Assembly (NCBI RefSeq): GCF_946476835.1
Contig: NZ_CAMKWA010000002.1
Span: forward strand, 186,001-250,000
Source: an uncultured Neokomagataea sp.
Lineage (GTDB): Bacteria > Pseudomonadota > Alphaproteobacteria > Acetobacterales > Acetobacteraceae
Direction: 5' to 3'
Length of the DNA: 64,000 nucleotides
The notes beneath the pieces were generated by a model that was given only the letters and a program-made list of their open reading frames with translations, was not told the DNA's origin and did not search any database. The position numbers and the translations under genes were made by a program. Each line of letters opens with the position of its first letter. Within the stretch, counting starts at the first letter, position 1. This document shows, piece by piece, positions 19,799-30,584 of the stretch.

Positions 19799-21169
19799 CT
19801 AACAAAGTTTTGCTATGGCACCGACAATTGCACGTAAGCCCAGCGTCTCCCCACCCTCTGGGCGGCCCGGCGCAGAAGCATCATTCCAGCCATAAGTGTC
19901 GATATGGCACCATTTTTGGCCCTCTGGAACGAAACGCTGAAGATACAATGCGGCCGTAATCGCACCGGCCATTGGCTTAGCGGTTATATTGCCCATGTCT
20001 GCAATCTTACTATCGAGCCATGCGTCATAACCATGCCAGAGTGGCATTCTCCACAGGGGATCAGCGCTCGTTTTTGCTGATTCGCAAAAGATTTCAGCAA
20101 CGTTATCATCATTCGCAAATAACGCTGGCAAATCCGGCCCCAGTGCAACGCGCGCCGCACCCGTCAATGTTGCCATATCCAACAACCAAACAGGCGCCTG
20201 TTCAGACGCTTCCGTGAGCAAGTCACACATGACCAAGCGGCCTTCTGCATCCGTGTTGCCCACTTCAACAGTTTTACCGCTGCGCGTCATGAGAACATCA
20301 CCTGGGCGCATCGCATGCCCAGAAACACTATTCTCAACACAGCCCAAACGGACTTCTAAAGAGACATCCAGCCCTAATTCAATCACGGCACAAGCTACAG
20401 CCAGCGCCAACGCAGCGCCGCCCATGTCCTTCTTCATCCGCAACATGCCTGCAGGCGGCTTGAGATCATAGCCCCCCGTATCGAAGCACACACCTTTCCC
20501 CACCAAAGAAACGAGAGGTGCACCTTCACGCTTCTGCCAACGTCCAAGTACCACTTGGGACGGGCGATCAGACCCCGCGCCTACTGCCGCCAAACACGGA
20601 TAAGCCTCGCGCAGCGCATCACCCTGCACAATTTCAACAGTAGCCCCACGCGCCACCAAAGCCCCACGTGCCTGCTCTGCCAATTCAACCGGCCCCAGCA
20701 AATTCGCAGGCGTATTAATCAGGTCACGCCCTAAACGGTTCGCCTCTGCGAAAGCTACAGCACCAGCATCGCGCTCATCTACCACCAATCGCGCAGAAAA
20801 TTCGTCACGGCCACGCACATGGTAACGATACGCCCCCATTGCAAAACCCAGCACCACAGCAGAACGGGCTTCTTCTGTTACCCCATCAAACGCTATGCGC
20901 CAGTCTCCGGCATCCAATGCTGTACCGAGCACACCATAGACGGACGGATCCTCAGCTTTCTCTGGTGCCACAACAAAAAGAGCGCCTTCTGGCAGTCGCG
21001 CATACTGTCCAGCTTTCGCCTGAAATGCTTGCGCCTTCAGCCACGTCTCATAGCGTCCTTCAAACGCGTCACACTGAGACGGAGCTACAATATGCAGCGT
21101 TTTCACGCTTCCATCTTCTGCATTCAGAGCAGAGGCCGCAATGAAAGGAAGTGTTTGCACAGAAATCAT
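19799..21169 (-). CDS. M17 leucyl aminopeptidase family protein (start placed at MISVQTLPF; track ORF to 21244)
   Basis: GKGVCFDTGGYDLKPPAGMLRMKKDMGGAA, VGNTDAEGRLVMCDLLTEA. Confidence 0.92.
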   Translation of the reverse strand: MISVQTLPFIAASALNAEDGSVKTLHIVAPSQCDAFEGRYETWLKAQAFQAKAGQYARLPEGALFVVAPEKAEDPSVYGVLGTALDAGDWRIAFDGVTEEARSAVVLGFAMGAYRYHVRGRDEFSARLVVDERDAGAVAFAEANRLGRDLINTPANLLGPVELAEQARGALVARGATVEIVQGDALREAYPCLAAVGAGSDRPSQVVLGRWQKREGAPLVSLVGKGVCFDTGGYDLKPPAGMLRMKKDMGGAALALAVACAVIELGLDVSLEVRLGCVENSVSGHAMRPGDVLMTRSGKTVEVGNTDAEGRLVMCDLLTEASEQAPVWLLDMATLTGAARVALGPDLPALFANDDNVAEIFCESAKTSADPLWRMPLWHGYDAWLDSKIADMGNITAKPMAGAITAALYLQRFVPEGQKWCHIDTYGWNDASAPGRPEGGETLGLRAIVGAIAKLC

Positions 21170-21246
21170 CCATCTTATTCCAAAATTAAACAGGTTCATT
21201 GTATCAGGTGCTTGCTTTTGTCGCGCACAAACCCGACCATTCACCT

Positions 21247-23844
21247 ATGCCCAGCGCAGTTCAAAGAACCTTCTCGACCGCTCATACCATGCCAAGCGCC
21301 GTTCGTGCCGCCCTTGGTCCCACGAATACGGGGAAAACCCATTATGCGCTCACCCGCATGATGGCCCATGCCACCGGCATTATTGGCTTCCCTCTGCGCC
21401 TTCTCGCACGTGAGAACTATGAGCGTCTCGTCAAAGCCAAAGGCGCACGCTTTGTTGCCCTCATTACAGGCGAAGAGAAAATCGTGCCACATGGCGCAAA
21501 ATGGTTTTCCTGTACCGTCGAGGCCATGCCGCTGGACCGTAAGGTCGAATTCATCGCGGTGGATGAAATTCAGCTCGCCGCAGACCCCGACCGCGGCCAC
21601 GTCTTCACAGACCGCCTCCTCAATGCCCGTGGCACAGTCGAAACACTCTTTCTCGGGGCTGAAACCATCCGCCCCCTCATCAAACGCCTGATCCCAAACA
21701 TCGAAATCGACACACGACACCGCCTGTCCAACCTTGTTTATACTGGCGCAACCAAGCTCTCAAAACTCCCACCACGCTCCGCCATCGTCGCATTCTCTAT
21801 GGCCGAAGTGTACACACTCGCTGAAGTCGTCCGGCGGCGGCGTGGTGGCTGCGCCGTTATCATGGGTCAACTCAGCCCCCGCACCCGTAATGCTCAAATC
21901 GAACTCTACCAAAACCGCGAAGTCGATTATCTCGTCGCAACCGATGCCATCGGCATGGGCCTCAATATGGATGTGGACCATGTGGCCCTCGCCCAATTAA
22001 GCAAATTTGACGGCACCACCCCGCGCCCCCTTTACCCGCAAGAAATCGCTCAAATTGCAGGCCGTGCTGGGCGTGGTATGCGCGACGGCACCTTTGGCAC
22101 CACAGCAGATGCTCCCGCACTGTCGGAAACACTGGCCGAAACGATCGAACAGCATCGCTTCGAACCGATTAAACGCCTCTCTTGGCGCAATAGCCGCTTG
22201 GATTTCACCAACCCCCGCGCCCTCTTAACAAGCCTCACAATATCGCCCCCCCAAAAAGGCCTCGTCCCCGGCCGCATCGCCTCAGATGTGACCACACTGG
22301 AAAGCTTACTTCTCGACCCAGACATCCAAAAAACAGCACGAGGACGAGAAGCAACAGCGCTGCTCTGGGATGTCTGTCAAATCCCCGATTTCCGTAAATT
22401 AGGAGACGATAGCCACGCCCGCCTGTGCAGCAATCTGTACATGCACTTACTAAAAGACGGGACCATTCCGCCCAACTGGATGGACAGCCATCTGCGCGGC
22501 CTCGATAAACCCGAAGGCGATATCGACACCCTGATGCAACGCCTCACCGGCATCCGCGTCTGTGCCTATATCGCCTCCCGCAATGAATGGAGTCGCCACG
22601 CAAATACATGGCAAAAACGCACGCGTGAGGTTGAGGAGCGCTTGTCAGATGCTCTGCACGACCGCCTCACCGCACGTTTTGTCGATCGTCGCGCCGCCAC
22701 ACTGTTACGTCGCCTTGATGACACGCAGGATCAACCACTCCTCTCCGCCGTCACACAGGACGGCACTGTGGTTGTCGAAGGCCATGAGATCGGGAAAATT
22801 GAAGGCTTCTCCCTCAATCTGGGGCCCATAGAAGACTCGGAACGCGCCTTAGTGCTCCGCGCAGGACGGCGCGCACTCCAGCAAGAAATACCTCGCCGGA
22901 TCCATCAATTCACCCACGCTCCTGATACCGATTTAGCACTAGACACCGAAACCGCCATCCTATCATGGAACAGAGTTCCTCTCGGCCGTCTAAGTGCGGG
23001 GAAAACCGTCCTCCAGCCGCATATACGCCTCTTCCATGATGACTTTGCCGATACACAGCAACGCACACAGGTCGAAAAACGCCTCCTCACCTTTGTGCAA
23101 TCTCTCATTCAAAAAGACTTTAGCGTCCTCTTTGCTCTACAACACGCAGCCGAGACACAACCTGCATTACGTGGCGTCGTACACCGCCTTGTAGAAGATG
23201 GCGGCATCACCCCCCCTCTCCCGGCAGATTATACACTCTCACACAACGACCGACGCCTGCTGAAAAAGCACGGGATTATCATCGGGCACTTCGCGCTCTT
23301 TATGCCTGCGCTCATGCGCCCCCATGCCCTACATATGCGCGCCCTGCTCTCCCATATCCATGCTGGCCACTCTAGCCCTCTTGCCCCACCACCACCGGGC
23401 CGTATTTCCTACCCACTCACCGCCGTCTCTGGGCGGCCGGGCTGGGTAGCCGCGGGGGATGTCGGAGTACGCCTCGATATTGTTGAGCGCCGCCTATATG
23501 ATCTCAAGCGCCTCATAGCCCGCGCCCCTTGCGCAGCCCCCAAAGACTTACCGTCATGGTTTGGTATCCGTGCCACTCAACTGACACATACACTCACAAG
23601 CTTAGGCATACGCCACCAACCACCCTCAACATTGGATGACCATATTTTCGGTCCGGCTGCACCACTCTTGCTCCTGCCACCACGCGCACAACCGCATAAA
23701 CGGCGCACATCCATGCAAACTGACCGCACGAGACCTATCCATAATGCAGATAGTCCTTTTGCCGCGCTCGCCGCCTTGCGCCCCTCACCGCCCCAACACC
23801 CGAAAAAACGCAGACCTCACCCAAAACGCAAACGCTCTTCATAA
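21247..23844 (+). CDS. SUV3-like (mitochondrial-type) superfamily 2 RNA/DNA helicase; start 21247 or 21289
   Basis: AALGPTNTGKTHYAL, FIAVDEIQLAADPDRGHVFTDRLL, VATDAIGMGLNMDVDHV, QIAGRAGRGMRDG. Confidence 0.9.
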   Translation: MPSAVQRTFSTAHTMPSAVRAALGPTNTGKTHYALTRMMAHATGIIGFPLRLLARENYERLVKAKGARFVALITGEEKIVPHGAKWFSCTVEAMPLDRKVEFIAVDEIQLAADPDRGHVFTDRLLNARGTVETLFLGAETIRPLIKRLIPNIEIDTRHRLSNLVYTGATKLSKLPPRSAIVAFSMAEVYTLAEVVRRRRGGCAVIMGQLSPRTRNAQIELYQNREVDYLVATDAIGMGLNMDVDHVALAQLSKFDGTTPRPLYPQEIAQIAGRAGRGMRDGTFGTTADAPALSETLAETIEQHRFEPIKRLSWRNSRLDFTNPRALLTSLTISPPQKGLVPGRIASDVTTLESLLLDPDIQKTARGREATALLWDVCQIPDFRKLGDDSHARLCSNLYMHLLKDGTIPPNWMDSHLRGLDKPEGDIDTLMQRLTGIRVCAYIASRNEWSRHANTWQKRTREVEERLSDALHDRLTARFVDRRAATLLRRLDDTQDQPLLSAVTQDGTVVVEGHEIGKIEGFSLNLGPIEDSERALVLRAGRRALQQEIPRRIHQFTHAPDTDLALDTETAILSWNRVPLGRLSAGKTVLQPHIRLFHDDFADTQQRTQVEKRLLTFVQSLIQKDFSVLFALQHAAETQPALRGVVHRLVEDGGITPPLPADYTLSHNDRRLLKKHGIIIGHFALFMPALMRPHALHMRALLSHIHAGHSSPLAPPPPGRISYPLTAVSGRPGWVAAGDVGVRLDIVERRLYDLKRLIARAPCAAPKDLPSWFGIRATQLTHTLTSLGIRHQPPSTLDDHIFGPAAPLLLLPPRAQPHKRRTSMQTDRTRPIHNADSPFAALAALRPSPPQHPKKRRPHPKRKRSS

Positions 23845-23856
23845 GTCCCGCCCCCT

Positions 23857-24153
23857 ATGTCGACAGATTTCCAACGCTTTGACCTTTGGCTTTATTATGC
23901 GCGCTTCGCAAAAAGCCGCAGCATGAGTTCTGCCTATATTACACGTGGATTTGCTCGTATTAATGGTCAACCGACCAATAAACCTCACGCCAAAATACGC
24001 GTTGGCGATACCGTAACCCTGTCCCCACGGCACTCTAAAGATGATGTGCATGTGTGGACTATTCGCGCCCTCGGTACACGGCGTGGCCCTGCTTCAGAAG
24101 CCACACTGCTTTATGAGAACGTCACAACACACAGTGAAGACGCTTGCGTCTGA
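23857..24153 (+). CDS. S4-domain RNA-binding protein (Hsp15-like)
   Basis: QRFDLWLYYARFAKSRSMSSAYITRGFARINGQPTNKPHAKIRVGDTVTL. Confidence 0.9.
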   Translation: MSTDFQRFDLWLYYARFAKSRSMSSAYITRGFARINGQPTNKPHAKIRVGDTVTLSPRHSKDDVHVWTIRALGTRRGPASEATLLYENVTTHSEDACV

Positions 24154-24232
24154 CCAAAAACACTCGCATATCATCCGTCATCAATGAAAGACCGGTGCTA
24201 AACCAAGCCACCAAGACAGATTGGAGACATCT

Positions 24233-24565
24233 ATGGCCTATGTGGTCACCGAGAACTGCATCCGCTGCAAGTTCATGGATTGCGTCGAAGTTTGCCCCGT
24301 AGACTGTTTCTATGCCGGCGAAAACTTCCTCGTGATTAATCCTGATGAATGCATTGACTGCGGCGTCTGTGAACCAGAATGCCCTGCAGAAGCCATCTTC
24401 CCAGATAGTGATGGCCGCGCTGAAGCATGGATCGAAACAAACTCACGCCTTGCGGCACAATGGCCCAACATCACTCGCAAAGGCGAACAACCAGCCGATG
24501 CGGAAGAATGGAAAGATAAGCCAGACAAAGCTGGCCTTCTCTCCGAAGCGCCGCACAAAGACTAA
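24233..24565 (+). CDS. fdxA: 7Fe/8Fe-type ferredoxin
   Basis: [26 protein letters not shown] and [16 protein letters not shown]. Confidence 0.96.
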   Translation: MAYVVTENCIRCKFMDCVEVCPVDCFYAGENFLVINPDECIDCGVCEPECPAEAIFPDSDGRAEAWIETNSRLAAQWPNITRKGEQPADAEEWKDKPDKAGLLSEAPHKD

Positions 24566-24590
24566 TCCGCGCTCTCCTGCGCAGATCACG

Positions 24591-24627
24591 AAAAAGCCCG
24601 ACACATCTTCGTGTCGGGCTTTTTTTA
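24591..24627. terminator. Bidirectional intrinsic terminator after fdxA
   Basis: AAAAAGCCCGACAC-ATCTTC-GTGTCGGGCTTTTTTT. Confidence 0.93.
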
Positions 24628-24643
24628 TACGTTTTCATCATCA

Positions 24644-24677
24644 TAAAAAAAGCCGGTGAGAAAAACCCCACCGGCTC
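24644..24677 (-). terminator. Intrinsic terminator of the cyo operon
   Basis: Minus strand AGCCGGTG...CACCGGCTTTTTTT. Confidence 0.85.
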
Positions 24678-24703
24678 AACACACTCAACGCTTCAAGAAA
24701 CGT

Positions 24704-25039
24704 TTAGCGTGACATCATGTTCATGGCCGTATCGTGCATAATGAACAGCGTACCACCAATAACGATGACCACCGTCGCTACTGCGACCAAGAAGCACAAC
24801 AGGTTCCAATACTGCTCAGAACTACCGTTCATATGCAGGAAGAAAACCAAGTGTACGAAAATCTGAACAACAGCCAAAACCGACAGAACCGCAATCGCCA
24901 TGCCCGGGGACAAAGCGTGGGTCATGACAGCAGCGAAAGACGCTACTGTCAGAATGACGGCCAGTACAAAACCGATCAGATATGCGGAGTAAGATCCGTG
25001 ACTATTGCTTGCCCCGGATGAGTGAGAAGCTTGGGCCAT
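24704..25039 (-). CDS. cyoD: Cytochrome o ubiquinol oxidase subunit IV (start MAQASHSSG)
   Basis: YLIGFVLAVILTVASFAAVMTH; QIFVHLVFFLHMN; position after cyoC. Confidence 0.95.
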   Translation of the reverse strand: MAQASHSSGASNSHGSYSAYLIGFVLAVILTVASFAAVMTHALSPGMAIAVLSVLAVVQIFVHLVFFLHMNGSSEQYWNLLCFLVAVATVVIVIGGTLFIMHDTAMNMMSR

Positions 25040-25659
25040 TAGAGCGTACTCGCAAGATAGACAAAGGAGAAAACGCAGATCCAAACGATGTCCAGAAAGT
25101 GCCAGAAAAGGCTGAGGCAAGCGAGCTTGTCCATCATCCGTGGCTTCAGCCCTTGTCGGCCAAGCATCTGCACCATCAGAACAACCATCCAAATCAAACC
25201 ACACGTTACGTGCAGACCGTGCGTACCAACCAGCGTAAAGAACGCTGACAAGAACGCTGAACGGTCAGGGCCATTGCCCTCCGCAATCATGTGGTGAAAC
25301 TCGTTGACCTCAAGTCCTACGAAGGACGCGCCGAGAAGAAACGTCACGGCGAGCCACAGGAGAACTGCACCCTTCTTCTGCGCATGCGCATTGATGGATG
25401 CAAAGCCGTAGGTGATGGATGAGAACAACAGAATTGCTGTCTCAATACCAACATTTTGAAGGTCAAACAGTTCTTTACCCGTCGGACCACCTGCAAACTG
25501 GTTCCGCATCACTGCGAACACAGCAAAGATGGTGCCGAACAGGACGCAGTCTGTCATCAGGTACACCCAGAAGCCAAACACGTTGGGGGTCTCGTGATGA
25601 TGTTCCCCATCGTGATGGTCTGCATGTGCCGCAGGCGACATTGTTGCTTCGTGAGCCAT
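25039..25659 (-). CDS. cyoC: Cytochrome o ubiquinol oxidase subunit III
   Basis: FGFWVYLMTDCVLFGTIFAVF, THGLHVTCGLIWM. Confidence 0.97.
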   Translation of the reverse strand: MAHEATMSPAAHADHHDGEHHHETPNVFGFWVYLMTDCVLFGTIFAVFAVMRNQFAGGPTGKELFDLQNVGIETAILLFSSITYGFASINAHAQKKGAVLLWLAVTFLLGASFVGLEVNEFHHMIAEGNGPDRSAFLSAFFTLVGTHGLHVTCGLIWMVVLMVQMLGRQGLKPRMMDKLACLSLFWHFLDIVWICVFSFVYLASTL

Positions 25660-25677
25660 AGTCAGCTTACGCCCCCC

Positions 25678-27669
25678 TTATTCCGCAGCCTGTGCAGCTG
25701 CAAGACGACGGGAATAAACTTCCTCGTCATGTTCCACTTCGCTGACAGGGACATAGTAATCAATGTCCTCATTCGCGCTACGCAGGATCCAAGTCACCAG
25801 GATACCCAACAGACCCAAGCCTGCCAGCCACCAGATGTACCATACCGCTGCAAAGCCGAAGATGAATGTGAACGCGCCAATAAACACACCAGCAGACGTG
25901 TTCTTTGGCATATGGATCGGCGCAAGAGCCTGACCATGTGCCGGACGGCCCATTTCTTTCTCGATATGGAACGTGTCCAGACCGTACACCTTAGGAATAA
26001 CAGCAAAGTTATAAGCAGGCGGCGGTGAAGAAATAGCCCATTCCAACGTACGACCCGTACCCCATGCATCACCCGTCAAGTCACGGTTTTCAGGCAAGTT
26101 ACGGTCACGGATGGAGACATAAATCTGCATCACCTGACAGACAACACCAAGCGCGATGATGGCAGCACCACCAGCAGCAATCAGCTCCCACGGGTACCAA
26201 TCTGGGTTGTCATAGTGGTTCATACGACGCGTCATACCCTCGAGGCCGAGGACATACAGCGGAATAAAGGCCACATAGAAGCCGACGAACCAGCACCAGA
26301 ACGAACGCTTGCCCCATGCTTCATTCAGCTTGAAGCCAAATGCTTTCGGGAACCAGTAGTTCAGACCTGCAATGTAACCAAAGTACACACCACCGATAAT
26401 CACGTTGTGGAAGTGAGCAATCAGGAACAAGGAGTTATGCACGATCCAGTCTGCTGCTGGCATAGCCATCATCACACCGGTCATACCACCGATAGAGAAC
26501 GTCACCATGAAACCAACGGTCCAGTACATAGGAGACGTGAATTCAATCCGTCCCTTATACATGGTGAACAACCAGTTAAAGATCTTCACACCCGTCGGCA
26601 CAGCAATCACCATTGTGGCGATACCGAAGAATGTATTAACGTCTGCACCCGCGCCCATCGTGAAGAAGTGATGGACCCACACAACCATTGCCAGCACCAT
26701 GATTGAACATGTTGCATATACCATGGTGCTGTAGCCAAAGAGTGGCTTGCGCGAGAATGTCGCTGTAACCTCAGAGAAAACACCGAATGCTGGAATAACC
26801 AGAATGTAAACTTCTGGATGGCCCCAAGCCCAAATCAGGTTCAGGTACAGCATGACGTTACCGCCGGCATCATTCGTAAAGAAGTGCATGCCAAGGTAAC
26901 GGTCCAAGCTCAACATCCCCAGCGTCACCGTCAGGATCGGGAAGGACATGAGGATCAGAACGGTGGTGCAAAGCGCTGTCCACGTAAAGACAGGCAGCTT
27001 CATCCAGGTCATACCCGGAGCGCGCATCTTAACGATGGTCGTAAAGAAGTTCACACCCGTCAGCAGCGTACCAACGCCCGAAATCTGTACAGCCCAGATG
27101 TAGTAATCCACACCAACACCAGGGCTAAACTGCATTTCAGACAATGGCGGGTAAACCAGCCAACCCGTCTGCGCAAACTCACCAATAAACAGTGAGATGT
27201 TAATCAGCAGCGCACCAATCAGCGTCATATAGAAACTGAAAGAGTTCAGGAATGGGAACGCAACGTCACGCGCGCCAATTTGCAGCGGCACGACAAGGTT
27301 CAACAGCCCTGTCATAAACGCCATCGCCATGAAGAAGATCATGATCGTACCATGCGCGGTAAAAATCTGATCGTAATGGTGTGGCGGCAAATAACCGGGG
27401 TTACCGTTATACGCAATGGCAAGCTGGCTACGCATCATGACCGCATCCGCAAACCCGCGGAACAGCATCACAATGGCCAGAATAATGTACATGACGGCAA
27501 GACGTTTATGATCGACAGTCGTCAACCATTCACGCCAGAGATAACCCCATTTGCCGAAATAGGTCACTGCTGCAAGCACAACAAGACCAATGATGGCCAC
27601 ACCGGCAAATGTCCCGACGAGAATCGGCACATCGACGGGAATGGCAGAGAGCGAAAGCTTTCCGAGCAT
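25678..27669 (-). CDS. cyoB: Cytochrome o ubiquinol oxidase subunit I
   Basis: [37 protein letters not shown], haem-copper oxidase core motifs. Confidence 0.98.
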   Translation of the reverse strand: MLGKLSLSAIPVDVPILVGTFAGVAIIGLVVLAAVTYFGKWGYLWREWLTTVDHKRLAVMYIILAIVMLFRGFADAVMMRSQLAIAYNGNPGYLPPHHYDQIFTAHGTIMIFFMAMAFMTGLLNLVVPLQIGARDVAFPFLNSFSFYMTLIGALLINISLFIGEFAQTGWLVYPPLSEMQFSPGVGVDYYIWAVQISGVGTLLTGVNFFTTIVKMRAPGMTWMKLPVFTWTALCTTVLILMSFPILTVTLGMLSLDRYLGMHFFTNDAGGNVMLYLNLIWAWGHPEVYILVIPAFGVFSEVTATFSRKPLFGYSTMVYATCSIMVLAMVVWVHHFFTMGAGADVNTFFGIATMVIAVPTGVKIFNWLFTMYKGRIEFTSPMYWTVGFMVTFSIGGMTGVMMAMPAADWIVHNSLFLIAHFHNVIIGGVYFGYIAGLNYWFPKAFGFKLNEAWGKRSFWCWFVGFYVAFIPLYVLGLEGMTRRMNHYDNPDWYPWELIAAGGAAIIALGVVCQVMQIYVSIRDRNLPENRDLTGDAWGTGRTLEWAISSPPPAYNFAVIPKVYGLDTFHIEKEMGRPAHGQALAPIHMPKNTSAGVFIGAFTFIFGFAAVWYIWWLAGLGLLGILVTWILRSANEDIDYYVPVSEVEHDEEVYSRRLAAAQAAE

Positions 27670-27674
27670 CCGTC

Positions 27675-28610
27675 TTATTCCTTCATATTCATGTCAGACA
27701 TGCTACCTGCGCCAGCAGCCGGCATGTGCATGACCTTACCGGTCGTTTTTTCAACCATCATGCCATTATTGTACTTAGCCACGATCCCGTCGAAGAGTTC
27801 AGGCTGGACATGAGAGAAATAATGAACCGGTGCTGCTTCTTGCGGAGCGGCATAGCTAGGATAAGAGGCGGTATCCAACCCATCTGGGCTCGACTTCACC
27901 TTCTCAACCCACGCATCGAAGCTAGGCTTATCCATTGCCAACGTACGGAAATTCATATCCGAGAAACCGCGACCACTGTAGTGAGACGCCTCGCCCAAAT
28001 AATTACCCGCTACACTTGCCAGAAGATGCAACTGCGTTTGCTGACCCGGCATGACGTAAATCATGGAACCAAGACGCGGAATAAAGAACGATGTCATGAC
28101 TGTATCAGACGTCATTTCAAAGTTCAGAGGCGTATTGGTTGGGACAGCCAATTGGTTGATGGTTGCAATCCCTTGATCTGGATAAATAAACAGCCACTTC
28201 CAGTCGAGAGAAACAACCTGAACGTTCAAAGGTTTAACGTTCCCAGTCGTTTGTAATGGGCGATATGGGTCATACGCATGCGTACTCCACCAAGAGATCG
28301 CACCCAAAACAAGAATAATAATAGCTGGAATACCCCATACAAAGATTTCAATCTTCGTGGAATGATCCCATGTTGGCAGGTATTCTGCTTGTTTATTGGA
28401 AGCACGATACTTCCAAGCAAAAACCAGTGTCGCAATAATAGTTGGAATCACGATCAACAGCATGATCACGAACTCAAGGATCATGACCTTACTGTCCATT
28501 TCTGCAATCGGACCAGCAGGTTGAAGCAGATCAACCGTACAGCCCGAAAGCATCAGCGCTGGCAACGCTGGGAGATATCGCCAGGATTTCTTCATCGGTC
28601 CTGCTTTCAT
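27675..28610 (-). CDS. cyoA: Cytochrome o ubiquinol oxidase subunit II, lipoprotein (start MKAGPMKK or MKK at 28595; track ORF to 28682)
   Basis: Lipobox LMLSGC, two TM helices, cupredoxin domain [24 protein letters not shown]. Confidence 0.96.
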   Translation of the reverse strand: MKAGPMKKSWRYLPALPALMLSGCTVDLLQPAGPIAEMDSKVMILEFVIMLLIVIPTIIATLVFAWKYRASNKQAEYLPTWDHSTKIEIFVWGIPAIIILVLGAISWWSTHAYDPYRPLQTTGNVKPLNVQVVSLDWKWLFIYPDQGIATINQLAVPTNTPLNFEMTSDTVMTSFFIPRLGSMIYVMPGQQTQLHLLASVAGNYLGEASHYSGRGFSDMNFRTLAMDKPSFDAWVEKVKSSPDGLDTASYPSYAAPQEAAPVHYFSHVQPELFDGIVAKYNNGMMVEKTTGKVMHMPAAGAGSMSDMNMKE

Positions 28611-29001
28611 CTTCCGTTCCGGCAGTGAGCAAAGAATAGAAAGAGCGATGGCGTATAGGGTGCCCCAAGAACACGCGAACACTCCAACACCTTGGCTACC
28701 CCCTTCTCAAAATTAGCATCAGGCCCCGATCTATCGGTTCCCGCATAACAAACAACAGAGGCACACAGGTCTCTCGTCTCCGTTTATTTCCGCCTGAATT
28801 GGCTGAAACACAAGGTTTTTTGCACCCTCCACCAATGAGAACCAGAGCGGTACTTTTGAAAAACATCGCCTTATAAATGGCAGTTTTTAGCCACATTCAG
28901 TGAAATACTCTCACAACTTCGTATTTTTACATTACAATTTTTTAATGTGTACTAAACTTGATCTAATTAAATATTTAAGACCATTTTAGTCCATGATACA
29001 C

Positions 29002-29031
29002 AAAAAAAAGCGACCTATTCAGGCCGCTTTT
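29002..29031 (-). terminator. Intrinsic terminator of the Bax-inhibitor-1 family gene
   Basis: Minus strand AAAGCGGCC-TGAATA-GGTCGCTTTTTTTT. Confidence 0.8.
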
Positions 29032-29061
29032 GATAGAAATCAATTATTCGTGAAATTTTTA

Positions 29062-29832
29062 TTAGTCGTTATTTCCTGAACGAACTCCAAAGAACTGAAG
29101 CATATACTGGAATAGATTAATAAAATTCAGATACATAGACAGAGCATCATAAATGCTGAGCCGCGCAACGGTCTCCGCATCATAATTAAAAGCCATGTTT
29201 TGATAACTAACCTTAATACGCTGCGTGTCATAAGCGGCCAATAACGTGAATACGCCAACCCCCACAACAGACGACAACATGCTAACAGCCGAACTATGCA
29301 AGAAAATATTCACTAAAGACGCCACTAGCAGGCCAATCAGCCCCATCAGCAAAAACGACCCCAGACGCGCCAAGCTTGTACGCGTGGTGTAACCCCACAA
29401 CGCCATCGCAGCGAACATGGTTGCGCTAATGAAAAAGGCCCGTGCAACCGAAACGCCAGTATAGCTCAACAAAATATTCGCGAGACTCGCACCCATTGTT
29501 GCACTGAACACAAGAAAAAGCGCCTGCACTGCCGGTCGGGACAGACGATTAATCCCAAATGACAACACAAACACAAAAACCATCGGCGCAAAAATGGCGA
29601 GATCACCGAGCAATGTTGGGCGTTGCACCACCATTCCATTGGGTAGAACAACACCATGGAAAAACAATGCATGCAGCGCCGTCTCTGCAACGGCATACGC
29701 AACAGCACCCGTTATAACGAGGCCGAGAGCCATCCAGTTAAACACGCGGCACATATACGCACGCAGACCATCATCAAGATTGCCGACCCCGGCTTGAACG
29801 CCAGCTCTGCCGAAATTGGTATTAAACGCCAT
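29062..29832 (-). CDS. Bax inhibitor-1/YccA family membrane protein
   Basis: N-term LDDGLRAYMCRVFNWMALGLVITGAVAY; multiple TMs; C-term LSMYLNFINLFQYMLQFFGVRSGNND. Confidence 0.93.
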   Translation of the reverse strand: MAFNTNFGRAGVQAGVGNLDDGLRAYMCRVFNWMALGLVITGAVAYAVAETALHALFFHGVVLPNGMVVQRPTLLGDLAIFAPMVFVFVLSFGINRLSRPAVQALFLVFSATMGASLANILLSYTGVSVARAFFISATMFAAMALWGYTTRTSLARLGSFLLMGLIGLLVASLVNIFLHSSAVSMLSSVVGVGVFTLLAAYDTQRIKVSYQNMAFNYDAETVARLSIYDALSMYLNFINLFQYMLQFFGVRSGNND

Positions 29833-29998
29833 GACACCTTATTTTCCAGTTGGGCCCTATCGTAACACAAGGGCGCTTGACGAACCCTGCTGGCTCGCCG
29901 GTACACTCTATGAATGTGGGGTTTTTCTGATCATCGTCAAGAAATCCTGCATCCATAAACCGTCTTTTTGCGGTTATAGCCTTTCAGGGAGCGCCACT

Positions 29999-30565
29999 GT
30001 GAGACTTTTCGTCGCCCTCGACCTTTCCGACGCCCTGCGTGAGGAACTCGCCCTCCTCCGTGGATCACTCCCCAATGTTCAGTGGATTCCCAAAGATAAT
30101 TACCACCTCACCTTACGCTTCATTGGAGAAGTCTCTGCCCGCGCAGATCAAGACGATATAGACCTCGCCCTCTCCCGCTTATCATGGGAGCCATTTGACC
30201 TTTCCCTTCTTGGTGCTGGACTGCGCGAAAATACAACCAACGATACGCTCACAATTCATGTTGAACGCAGCGAGGCACTGACCAACCTTCAAGCCAACAT
30301 TGAAAAGCACCTTCGCCGCGCAGGATGCACAACCCTACGTAAACGCTTTCACCCCGAGATTGCCCTTGGTCACCTCAGCTCTTCACGCCGCGAAGAAGCA
30401 GCCCGCTGGGTCCAAGCGCATAACCTCTTCCGCAGCGCCCCCATGAATGTGCAGCACGTCACACTCTTTGAGAGCCTCAAAGGCTTTGGACAGCACACCT
30501 ACGTTCCACAAGCCGAATATGCTTGGTGCCCGGATATGCCACTCGTCCCAGAATACGAGGACTAA
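29999..30565 (+). CDS. thpR: RNA 2',3'-cyclic phosphodiesterase (GTG start; track ORF begins 29816)
   Basis: VRLFVALDLSDALREELALL, NYHLTLRFIGEV, FHPEIALGHL (two HxT/HxA-like motifs). Confidence 0.9.
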   Translation: MRLFVALDLSDALREELALLRGSLPNVQWIPKDNYHLTLRFIGEVSARADQDDIDLALSRLSWEPFDLSLLGAGLRENTTNDTLTIHVERSEALTNLQANIEKHLRRAGCTTLRKRFHPEIALGHLSSSRREEAARWVQAHNLFRSAPMNVQHVTLFESLKGFGQHTYVPQAEYAWCPDMPLVPEYED

Positions 30566-30584
30566 AACACCTAAACGTCAGGCG

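Noticed and set aside
27609-28256. 215-aa plus-strand ORF over cyoA/cyoB
   Set aside because: Shadow of strongly conserved oxidase genes
28950-28975. FNR-like site upstream of cyo (CTTGATCTAATTAAA)
   Set aside because: Spacing and second half-site do not match TTGAT-N4-ATCAA
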